DNA from: Verrucomicrobiota bacterium
GTDB taxonomy: Bacteria; Verrucomicrobiota; Verrucomicrobiia; CAIQCK01
Direction: 5' to 3'
Assembly (NCBI GenBank): GCA_016235595.1
Contig: JACRJX010000029.1
Span: forward strand, 434,001 to 498,000
DNA: 64,000 nucleotides
Numbering within the stretch: position 1 is the stretch's first letter; every line of letters starts with the position of its first letter. A program made the translations under genes and the position numbers. Under the pieces are notes generated by a model. That model was not told the DNA's origin. It did not search any database and saw nothing but the letters and a program-made list of their open reading frames with translations. Shown in pieces: positions 27,018-33,933 of the stretch.

Positions 27018-28996
27018 ACGCTGACCCGACTACTCCTCGTCCGTCCACGGAGCGCACGCTCATCCTTGTCGGCAACCCGAATGTCGGCAAGAGCGTCCTC
27101 TTCAGCAAGCTCACCGGCAAGTTCGTCATCATCTCGAACTACCCCGGCACGACCGTCGAGATCACCACCGGCCACTCGACGTTCGGCGGCAAGACCGTTG
27201 CCGTCATTGACTCGCCGGGTGTGAACGAACTGGTGGCACGCACCGAGGATGCGCGCGTTACCTGCGACGTGCTGCGCGATCACCCGGAGGCAACGCTGGT
27301 GCAGGTGGCCGACGCCAAGAACCTTCGCCGCGCGTTGCTGCTGACGATGCAACTCGCGGAATTGAAGCGGCCGATGGTCCTCGTGCTGAACATGATGGAC
27401 GAGTTAGACAAGGTTGGCGGCCATATTGACGTGCGCAAGCTCAGCGAATTGCTCGGCATCCCCGTCGTGCCGACCATTGCCACCGCGCGCACGGGCATTC
27501 ACCTGCTCGAAAAGTCGCTCAACGATGCCGCGGCACCCACAAAGCTTATTGCCGGGTTGAAGGCGCAGGAATCGCTGCCAGCCGCGACCGCAAACCTGCC
27601 GTGCCAGGAAGAAGACTACCAACTTAACGTCGAGCGGCTCGCGCGCATCAACGAGATCATTGCGCAAGTTTACACCCGCGTGCGGCCGCGAAAACCAACA
27701 TTCGCACAGCGGCTCGGCTGGTGGGCGACGCAACCGTTGCGCGGCACACTGCTGTTGGCGCTGGTGCTTTACTTCACGTTCTGGTTTGTCGGGCTGTTGG
27801 GCGCGGGCACGTTCGTGGAGTTCTTCGAAAACGCAGTCTTCAACCGCCATATCAACCCCGTGGCGATTCACTTGGTGGACGCGGCACTGCCGTTTCCGCA
27901 CCAACACAAGCATGAAGCCTCCGAATACAAGCTGACGATTCCGCTGTTGCCGCATCGAAGCATCGAGTTGTACTCCAGCACGGAGCAGGTCCTGTCGCCG
28001 GCTTACACCGTCGATCCGGGCGCGGCGCGCAGTGTCTGGAGCGGGGTCATCCGGTTCATCCACGATTTTCTTGTCGGCGAATACGGCTTGATCACGATGG
28101 CGCTGAGTTACGGCTTCGCCATCGTGCTGCCGATCGTGACGACGTTCTTCCTGCTGTTCAGCGTGCTGGAGGATTCCGGCTATCTCTCACGGCTGGCGGT
28201 GATGGTGAACCGCATTTTCCGGGCGATGGGTCTCAACGGCAAGGCGGTGCTGCCAATGGTGCTTGGCCTCGGCTGCGACACGATGGCGACGATGACCACG
28301 CGCATCTTGGAGACGCGCAAGGAGCGGGTCATCACCACGCTGTTGCTGGCGTTGGCGGTGCCGTGCTCGGCGCAACTCGGCGTATTGATGGCGATGACGG
28401 CGCGCGTGTCGTGGGGCGCGGCGGCGTTCTGGGTGGTGCTGATGGTTGGCATCGCGTTTGTCGTCGGCTGGCTGGCGGCGAAGCTGCACGGCGGCGCGTC
28501 GAGCGATTTCATTCTGGAACTGCCGCCGATGCGCAAGCCGGAGTTGGGCAACGTGGTCGTCAAAACGCTGGCGCGGCTGGAGTGGTACCTGAAGGAAGTC
28601 ATTCCGTTGTTTGTGCTCGGCACGGCGATTTTGTTTCTCTTCGACAAACTGAACCTGCTGGAAAAAATCACGAACTTCGGTGAACCGATCGTGACTGGCT
28701 GGCTCGGCCTGCCGCGCGAGACGGCGAATGCGTTTCTCATCGGCTTCCTGCGGCGGGACTACGGCGCGGTCTATCTGCTCGACGCGGCGACCGGACCGAA
28801 CGCGACGCTGTCGCCGCACCAGATTCTGGTTTCGATGGTGACGATCACGCTGTTCATGCCGTGCATCGCCACGCTGTTCATGATCGCACGCGAGTTGGGC
28901 AAGCGGACCGCCGCCGCCATCACCGTCTTTGTGTTTGTGTTCGCCTTCTTTGTGGGCGGACTGGTGCATCATCTGGGGAGGTGGATCGGACTGTGA
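27014..28996 (+). CDS. feoB: Ferrous iron transport protein B
   Basis: 660 residues. The N-terminal GTPase domain has G1 GNPNVGKS (residues 20-27), G2 around NYPGTTVEIT, G3 DSPGVN, and G4 NMMD in place of the usual NKxD/NMxD. The membrane part has the Gate segments typical of FeoB: SGYLSRLAVMVNRIFRAMGL, LGCDTMATMTTRILETRKER and the long C-terminal helices ending LGRW. The central region is shorter than in Escherichia coli FeoB (773 aa), as in many non-proteobacterial forms. The ATG at 27014 overlaps the ahbC stop, and the stop overlaps the feoA GTG. Inference: Fe2+ import is co-ordinated with tetrapyrrole metalation or Fe-S assembly. Confidence 0.9.
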   Translation: MNADPTTPRPSTERTLILVGNPNVGKSVLFSKLTGKFVIISNYPGTTVEITTGHSTFGGKTVAVIDSPGVNELVARTEDARVTCDVLRDHPEATLVQVADAKNLRRALLLTMQLAELKRPMVLVLNMMDELDKVGGHIDVRKLSELLGIPVVPTIATARTGIHLLEKSLNDAAAPTKLIAGLKAQESLPAATANLPCQEEDYQLNVERLARINEIIAQVYTRVRPRKPTFAQRLGWWATQPLRGTLLLALVLYFTFWFVGLLGAGTFVEFFENAVFNRHINPVAIHLVDAALPFPHQHKHEASEYKLTIPLLPHRSIELYSSTEQVLSPAYTVDPGAARSVWSGVIRFIHDFLVGEYGLITMALSYGFAIVLPIVTTFFLLFSVLEDSGYLSRLAVMVNRIFRAMGLNGKAVLPMVLGLGCDTMATMTTRILETRKERVITTLLLALAVPCSAQLGVLMAMTARVSWGAAAFWVVLMVGIAFVVGWLAAKLHGGASSDFILELPPMRKPELGNVVVKTLARLEWYLKEVIPLFVLGTAILFLFDKLNLLEKITNFGEPIVTGWLGLPRETANAFLIGFLRRDYGAVYLLDAATGPNATLSPHQILVSMVTITLFMPCIATLFMIARELGKRTAAAITVFVFVFAFFVGGLVHHLGRWIGL

Positions 28997-29445
28997 ACGA
29001 GCCCAACAACTATCTTCACTGTCCGCTGTGCGGGTTTGAGTTCGTCCGACGGGAAGCGGCCTGCGAGCGCGGCTGCCCGCTTGGAAAGTACTGCAAACTG
29101 GCGTGCTGCCCGAACTGTCATTACGAGTTTCCGCCGGAACTGCGCGTCGTTTCCTGGTGGCGGCGGCTGTTTGCGCCGTCGGCCTGTCCGAAACCACCGC
29201 GGGATTTGTTCTCGTTGACGGAACTGAACGAGGGCGACCACGCCGAATTGGTTCGGCTGACGAGCGAGAAGGTGTCGCGCCGCAATACACTGGCGGTTTA
29301 CGGCCTCGTGCCGGGCAGCCGGTTTGTGCTGCAACAGAAGCGGCCGTCATTCGTCGTGCGCGTCGGCGAGACCGAACTGGCCCTTGAAGCCGACATCGCC
29401 CGCGAGCTGGTGGTCAAACGCGTCGCCGCAGGCTCCGCATCCTGA
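28993..29445 (+). CDS. feoA: FeoA-domain protein with N-terminal cysteine-rich zinc-ribbon-like extension
   Basis: 150 residues, GTG start, 4-nt overlap with feoB. The C-terminal ~80 residues are an SH3-like FeoA domain (LTELNEGDHAELVRLTSEK and RRNTLAVYGLVPGSRFVL, then VVRVGETELALEADIA). The first ~45 residues carry eight cysteines (CPLCGFEF, CERGCPLGKYC, CCPNCHYEF) likely to bind zinc or an iron-sulfur cluster. FeoA normally assists FeoB; the cysteine-rich head is not part of standard FeoA and may be an iron or redox sensor similar in purpose to FeoC. A bulged hairpin terminator candidate follows. Confidence 0.85.
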   Translation: MNEPNNYLHCPLCGFEFVRREAACERGCPLGKYCKLACCPNCHYEFPPELRVVSWWRRLFAPSACPKPPRDLFSLTELNEGDHAELVRLTSEKVSRRNTLAVYGLVPGSRFVLQQKRPSFVVRVGETELALEADIARELVVKRVAAGSAS

Positions 29446-29449
29446 CTCT

Positions 29450-29482
29450 CCCCGCGGAATCGGGTCATCCGGGGCCGTTTTC
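29450..29482 (+). terminator. Candidate rho-independent terminator after feoA
   Basis: CCCCG(C)GGA pairs with TCCGGGG after a 9-nt loop, with one bulged base, followed 3 nt later by TTTT. It starts 5 nt after the feoA stop. The stem is imperfect and the T-run short, so it is a moderate candidate. Confidence 0.45.
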
Positions 29483-29499
29483 TCCCACCCAAGGAAAAA

Positions 29500-29528
29500 T
29501 TGACAGGAGGGGAAGGGGATAGCAAGAT
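29500..29528 (+). promoter_or_regulatory. hpnH: Possible sigma-70-type promoter upstream of hpnH
   Basis: A perfect TTGACA at 29500-29505 is followed after 17 nt by CAAGAT, a weak -10 (three of six positions). It lies 205 nt before the hpnH start, leaving a long leader. No riboswitch was recognised in that leader (29529-29732). Confidence 0.3.
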
Positions 29529-29732
29529 ACGCGGGTTTGGCTGTGGCTGGGTGGCCATGGGTGATGTGGCGGCCCGGCAAGAGATTCGTTCATGAAAATG
29601 GTTGTTATAACGCAGGGATTTTGCATCGTGGCACGCGGACAAAGCGTGCGTCGCGGCGAAATCGGTGTGTGTGGGCCAGCCGGGACTGCCCGCGTGGGCG
29701 TCTGTTTTTAATCTTCTAACAAGGACTTATCC

Positions 29733-30887
29733 GTGTCAGTTCCAGTCTCGCAAGCGTTTACCATTTGCAGCTATATCATCCGGCAACGGCTGAAGGGCAA
29801 CAAGTATTACCCCCTCGTGTTGATGCTGGAGCCGCTGTTTCGCTGCAATCTCGAATGCGCCGGCTGTGGCAAAATCCAGTATCCGGAGCATGTGCTCCAG
29901 CGGCGGTTGACGCCGGAGCAGTGCTTCCGGGCGGCCGATGAGTGCGGCGCGCCGGTCATCAGCCTGCCGGGCGGCGAACCGCTGATCCATCCGGAAATGA
30001 AGGAGATTGTCGAGGGTCTCGTCGCCCGCAAGAAATACGTCTATCTCTGCACCAACGCTTTGCTGCTGAAGCGGAAGCTGGACTTGTTCACGCCCTCGAA
30101 ATACCTGACGATCAGCGTTCACCTTGACGGCTTGGAGGAGGAACACGACCACTCGGTCTGTCGCGAGGGCACGTTCAAGACCGCGGTGGAGGCCATCCAG
30201 GAGGCGCTCAAGCGCGGGTTCCGGGTGACCACCAACATGACGTTGTTCGAGGGCGCCAACCCTGACCGGGTGAGGGAATTTTTTGATTTCCTGACCCACC
30301 TCGGCGTCGAGGGCATCATGCTGTCGCCGGGCTACAGTTACACGCACGCGCCGGATCAGAAACACTTCCTGCACCGCAACCGCACACACGATCTGTTCAA
30401 CAGGATTCTCTCCAGCCCGAAAAAGGCGTGGCATTTCAACCAGTCGCCGTTGTTCCTGGAGTTTCTGATGGGCCACCGCGATTACAACTGCACGCCATGG
30501 GGCATGCCGACCTATAACGTCTTCGGCTGGCAGAAACCGTGTTACTTGCTTCAGGACGGCTACGCCCGGACCTTCCAGGAAATGATCAAGGAAACCGACT
30601 GGGCGCACTACGGCCATCACACCAACAATCCTTTGTGCCGTGACTGCATGGTTCACAGTGGTTTCGAGTCCTCCGCCGTCAACGATACGTTCGGCAGTTG
30701 GGAAGGCTTCCTCCGCACCGTCAAGCTCACGCTCTTCGGCGGGCTGGGCGAGGGTTACCGCAATGGCCGGCAAGCCCAACTCGCCGCCCAACTTGCCGCC
30801 AGCGGCCACGGTCAGAAACCATCGTCCACCTGTGGTTGCGGCTGTTCCTCCAGCAAGCCGCAAGAATCCGCCGACGACAAGAAGTAA
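29733..30887 (+). CDS. hpnH: HpnH, radical SAM adenosylhopane synthase (hopanoid side-chain)
   Basis: Adds a 5'-deoxyadenosyl group to diploptene in the first step of C35 hopanoid side-chain assembly. 384 residues with the HpnH hallmark LEPLFRCNLECAGCGKIQ (Cys 38, 42, 45), then SLPGGEPLIHPEM, STHLDG-like VHLDGLEEEHDHSVCREG and the C-terminal CTPWGMPTYNVFGWQKPC. The start is GTG with an AAGGA ribosome site 7 nt upstream. The tail ends in a short cysteine-rich patch (STCGCGCSSSKPQ) of unknown use. It is followed at 20 nt by a small protein gene, then hpnG. Squalene-hopene cyclase is not in the window. Confidence 0.93.
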   Translation: MSVPVSQAFTICSYIIRQRLKGNKYYPLVLMLEPLFRCNLECAGCGKIQYPEHVLQRRLTPEQCFRAADECGAPVISLPGGEPLIHPEMKEIVEGLVARKKYVYLCTNALLLKRKLDLFTPSKYLTISVHLDGLEEEHDHSVCREGTFKTAVEAIQEALKRGFRVTTNMTLFEGANPDRVREFFDFLTHLGVEGIMLSPGYSYTHAPDQKHFLHRNRTHDLFNRILSSPKKAWHFNQSPLFLEFLMGHRDYNCTPWGMPTYNVFGWQKPCYLLQDGYARTFQEMIKETDWAHYGHHTNNPLCRDCMVHSGFESSAVNDTFGSWEGFLRTVKLTLFGGLGEGYRNGRQAQLAAQLAASGHGQKPSSTCGCGCSSSKPQESADDKK

Positions 30888-30907
30888 TCGTTTTACCAGG
30901 AGCCCGC

Positions 30908-31213
30908 ATGACTGAAACCGAATTGGCCGCTGTCATCGAGAAAGCCTTCGACTATCGCGGAGACGTGACTGTGGATCTCAAGAACGGACAGCAGGTGGTC
31001 GGCTACTTGAGCAACCGCAATTTTCAGGGCGCGGAGCATTGCCGCGAGTCGTTCATCGAGATGATGGTCTCCGGCCAGCCGGAACTGGCCTGCATCGTTT
31101 GTCGCGACATCGCCGGCATCCGGTTCACCGGCGAGGACATGGCCGCCGGCAAGTCCTGGGAAGAGTGGATTGCCAAGGAAGCCTCCAAGAAAAAAGTTCA
31201 GGGCAAAGCTTGA
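30908..31213 (+). CDS. Small Sm-like protein conserved-looking in hopanoid operon, function unknown
   Basis: 101 residues, ATG preceded by CAGGAG 6 nt upstream. The N-terminal part DVTVDLKNGQQVVGYLSNRN is the kind of beta-turn-beta seen in Sm/LSm barrels; the rest has ELACIVCRDIAGIRFTGED and a charged helical tail GKSWEEWIAKEASKKK. I recall similar small proteins with FTGxDxAAGKSxExW tails near hopanoid genes of planctomycetes and verrucomicrobia, but this was not verified. Position between hpnH and hpnG suggests a role in the same pathway, as a scaffold or regulator. No catalytic motif is visible. Confidence 0.65.
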   Translation: MTETELAAVIEKAFDYRGDVTVDLKNGQQVVGYLSNRNFQGAEHCRESFIEMMVSGQPELACIVCRDIAGIRFTGEDMAAGKSWEEWIAKEASKKKVQGKA

Positions 31214-31291
31214 ATTTGTTTTGAGGGCGGCACAGAATCTCGTGAAGTTTTTAATACGGGCCGGTGGCTGAAAAGGCGCCCAAACGCCGAA

Positions 31292-32074
31292 ATGCAAGAG
31301 CAATTGCCTATCGCTATTCAGGTCGCAGTCCATGAGGAGATCAGCCCCATCCTCAAGCGGGTGGCTGTGGAGGAGGTATTCCACGAGGTTACCTGGGAGC
31401 AGCGCCGCAGCCTTAAACACGCCCACCACGATCACTTGCGGTTCTACATCGGCACCATGAATGGTGTGCGCGTCGTGATTTTTCGCACCGGCGTCGGCCG
31501 CCTCCGCGCCACCGAGATCAGCCGCGTCTTCTTCGAGCACTTTGAGCCGAGGTTGCTGATCTCCGCGGGGTTCGGCGGCGCGCTCACGCCAGATCTGGAC
31601 ATCGGCGATATCGTGTTGGTGAACGACATCGTCGAACTGCAAACCGGCCGCTGCGACTGGCAGGGCTTCATACCCTCGCTCAACGGCCAGTTCAATTTCC
31701 ATAAAGGCAGGCTGGTCACCTCTGACCAGATGGTGATCTCCGGCCGCGACAAAACCGGCCTCGGCGAAACCCACAACGCCGTCGTGGTGGACATGGAAAC
31801 CAGCGCCGTGGCCGCGAAGTGCAAGAAACACAATGTGCCGATGATCGGAGTGCGCGCCATTTCCGACCGTGCCAACGAAGACCTGCCGCCGGAAATCAAC
31901 AACTTCTTCGACAACGGCGAAGTCCGCCCCGGCAAGATTGCCCGGGCCATCGTCTCGCATCCGCCCACCTTCATCGGCCTGTTCAAACTCGCCAAGCACG
32001 CGTGGAAAGCCGGCGAAGACCTCGCCGACTTTCTCGAGAAGTTCGTCCTCGCCGTCGATTCCAACCCGAAGTAA
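31292..32074 (+). CDS. hpnG: HpnG-type nucleosidase/phosphorylase of hopanoid biosynthesis
   Basis: Removes adenine from adenosylhopane, giving ribosylhopane, after the HpnH step. A 260-residue member of the PNP/MTAN fold: the phosphate or ribose loop RTGVGRLRAT near residue 70, SAGFGGALTPDLDIGDIVL, and the catalytic region VVVDMETSAVAAKCKKHNVP with the Met-Glu pair, then IGVRAISDRANEDLPPE. The sequence and neighbourhood both point to HpnG rather than 5'-methylthioadenosine nucleosidase, which is the alternative. There is no obvious strong ribosome site. It ends the hopanoid run. Confidence 0.85.
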   Translation: MQEQLPIAIQVAVHEEISPILKRVAVEEVFHEVTWEQRRSLKHAHHDHLRFYIGTMNGVRVVIFRTGVGRLRATEISRVFFEHFEPRLLISAGFGGALTPDLDIGDIVLVNDIVELQTGRCDWQGFIPSLNGQFNFHKGRLVTSDQMVISGRDKTGLGETHNAVVVDMETSAVAAKCKKHNVPMIGVRAISDRANEDLPPEINNFFDNGEVRPGKIARAIVSHPPTFIGLFKLAKHAWKAGEDLADFLEKFVLAVDSNPK

Positions 32075-32127
32075 GGGTCCCGCCTCGCAGCCTCGTCTCC
32101 AACGATTCGGTTTCCGTAAGAGAATGC

Positions 32128-32175
32128 TTGACGTCTGCCGACGGTTTTAGGATTCTGCTGGGATTCCAGAAGAAT
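32128..32175 (+). promoter_or_regulatory. Possible promoter and overlapping operator for the GntR gene
   Basis: TTGACG at 32128-32133, then a 17-nt spacer and GATTCT as a weak -10. Overlapping it is an imperfect inverted repeat (ATTCTGCTGG, 4 nt, CCAGAAGAAT; 9 of 10 pairs, 32152-32175). Many GntR/FCD regulators bind such palindromes in their own promoter; this is inferred, not shown. Confidence 0.35.
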
Positions 32176-32205
32176 ACTTGAATGCAATCGACCCGGAGCC
32201 GGCCC

Positions 32206-32994
32206 ATGACCACAACGAGCAGCAGCCATATTCAAAAAGCGGTGGATCACATCCGCGAGCGGATTCTGTGCGGCGACTTGCGGCCGGGGTTCGTTCTTTC
32301 CGAGTCGGCGCTGGCCAAGGACCTTGGCGTCAGTCGCACGCCGGTAGGCGAAGCGTTGCGGGAACTGGCCGCCATCGGTCTGGTGGAGCAGGTGCCGCGC
32401 TACGGCACGGTCGTGCGCCGCATTGACCGCGGCGAGATTGTGGAACTTTACGAGGTGCGCGAGGCGCTGGAGCCATACGCCGTCGCGCTGGCCGTCAAAC
32501 GGATTGCCTCCGAGGACATCGAGCGGCTCCAGAAGCTCTGCGACCGCTTGGAAGCTTTCGAAACCGAAATGATGAAGGCCGGGCGTGCGACGCTGGAGGG
32601 GCAGCGACTGCGCAATTTTCTGGCGACAGACATGGCGTTCCACGCGTTGCTCATTCACGCCGCGGGCAATCGCCGTATTGCCCGGCTGGTGCGTGATTCG
32701 CACGTGATGACCCAGCTCTTCGGCACGCAACGGTTGGTTCATGATCACGACATCATTTCCGAGGTCTGCCGGTTCCATGTGCGCATCCTGACGGCGGTGC
32801 GGCGCGGCGACGCTGAGGCCGCCCGGGCCGTTGCGGCCGAACATATTCGCACAAGTCTTGCCCACACGCTGAAAAACCTCGACCGGTATCGCGGCGGCGA
32901 GTTGGGCGCGCAGGCGTTGCCGGACGACGTGCGCGAGGAATTAAACCGCATCGAGTCGGCGCTCGATCGGCCAAAACGGAAAGGAAAGCACTGA
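32206..32994 (+). CDS. GntR-family transcriptional regulator, FCD subfamily
   Basis: 262 residues. The N-terminal winged helix-turn-helix (about 5-75) has IRERILCGDLRPGFVLSE, LGVSRTPVGEALRELAAIGL and GTVVRRI. The C-terminal FCD ligand domain (about 85-245) has EVREALEPYAVALA, FHALLIHAAGN, FHVRILTAVRRGDAEAA, with the His residues that often bind metal or an acid ligand. An earlier ATG at 32182 is in frame; 32206 is favoured because of a GGAG ribosome site 7 nt before it. It is one base upstream of a DapA/NanA-family lyase gene, and NanR of sialate operons belongs to the same subfamily, so control of that lyase is likely. Confidence 0.88.
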   Translation: MTTTSSSHIQKAVDHIRERILCGDLRPGFVLSESALAKDLGVSRTPVGEALRELAAIGLVEQVPRYGTVVRRIDRGEIVELYEVREALEPYAVALAVKRIASEDIERLQKLCDRLEAFETEMMKAGRATLEGQRLRNFLATDMAFHALLIHAAGNRRIARLVRDSHVMTQLFGTQRLVHDHDIISEVCRFHVRILTAVRRGDAEAARAVAAEHIRTSLAHTLKNLDRYRGGELGAQALPDDVREELNRIESALDRPKRKGKH

Positions 32995-32995
32995 A

Positions 32996-33916
32996 GTGAA
33001 GTCCCCTTTGACAGGCATTGTTCCCCCGATGGTGACTCCGTTGCGCGGGCGCGACGAACTCGATGTGGCCGGCCTCGAACGCCTCATCGAACACATCATT
33101 GACGGTGGTGTGGCGGGGTTGTTCATTCTCGGCACGACCGGCGAAGGACCGAGCCTCGGCTATCGGCTGCGGAAGGAACTGATTGAGCGCACTTGCCGCC
33201 TGGCCCGTGGCCGCGTGCCGGTGCTGGTGGGCATCACTGACACGGCATTCGTCGAGTCAGTGAATGTCGCGCGCTGGAGCGCCGACGCGGGCGCGGACGC
33301 GGTCGTGCTCGCGCCGCCCTACTACCTGCCGGAGGGGCAGCCGGAGTTGCAGGAATACCTCGACCATCTTGTGCCCGAACTCCCGCTGCCCCTGTTCCTC
33401 TATAACATGCCCTCGCTGACGAAAGTGCAATACGAGTTGGACACCGTCCGCCGCGCGATGGACAACCCGCGCATCATCGGTCTGAAGGACAGTTCCGGGA
33501 ACATGATCTATTTCCATCGCGCGGTGGGCTTGCTGAAACACCGCCCTGACTGGACGCTGCTCATCGGCCCTGAGGAGATGCTGGCCGATGCGGTTTTCGC
33601 CGGCGGCCACGGCGGCGTCAATGGCGGCGCAAACTTCCATCCGCGGCTCTATGTCGAGTTGTTCCGCGCAGCACAGGCCGGCGACAACGTCCGCGTCCGT
33701 GAACTGCACGCGCAGGTCATGCACATCAGCGACAACCTTTATCGTGTTGGCCGGCACTCGTCGGCGATCATCAAGGGCATCAAATGCGCCCTCTCGCTGC
33801 TCGGCGTGTGCGATGACTTCATGGCAGAGCCGTTCCACCGTTTCCGCGGGCCGGAACGTGAGAAAGTGCAGCACCTTCTTGCCGGTCTGAACCTCCTTCA
33901 TAATAGAACCCCATAA
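32996..33916 (+). CDS. DapA/NanA-family class I aldolase (dihydrodipicolinate synthase superfamily)
   Basis: 306 residues, GTG start with AAAGGAAAG just upstream, 1 nt after the regulator stop. A TIM-barrel aldolase: GTTGEGPSLG (substrate loop, residues 46-55), LFLYNMPS with the active-site Tyr at 136, and IIGLKDSSGN with the Schiff-base Lys at 164. Because it is directly after a GntR/FCD regulator and before sialidase-like genes, a role as an N-acetylneuraminate or other 2-keto-3-deoxy acid lyase is more likely than lysine biosynthesis. The exact substrate cannot be decided by motif, since the substrate-specific residues vary. Confidence 0.85.
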   Translation: MKSPLTGIVPPMVTPLRGRDELDVAGLERLIEHIIDGGVAGLFILGTTGEGPSLGYRLRKELIERTCRLARGRVPVLVGITDTAFVESVNVARWSADAGADAVVLAPPYYLPEGQPELQEYLDHLVPELPLPLFLYNMPSLTKVQYELDTVRRAMDNPRIIGLKDSSGNMIYFHRAVGLLKHRPDWTLLIGPEEMLADAVFAGGHGGVNGGANFHPRLYVELFRAAQAGDNVRVRELHAQVMHISDNLYRVGRHSSAIIKGIKCALSLLGVCDDFMAEPFHRFRGPEREKVQHLLAGLNLLHNRTP

Positions 33917-33933
33917 GGCTCCCTGCGTTGAAA

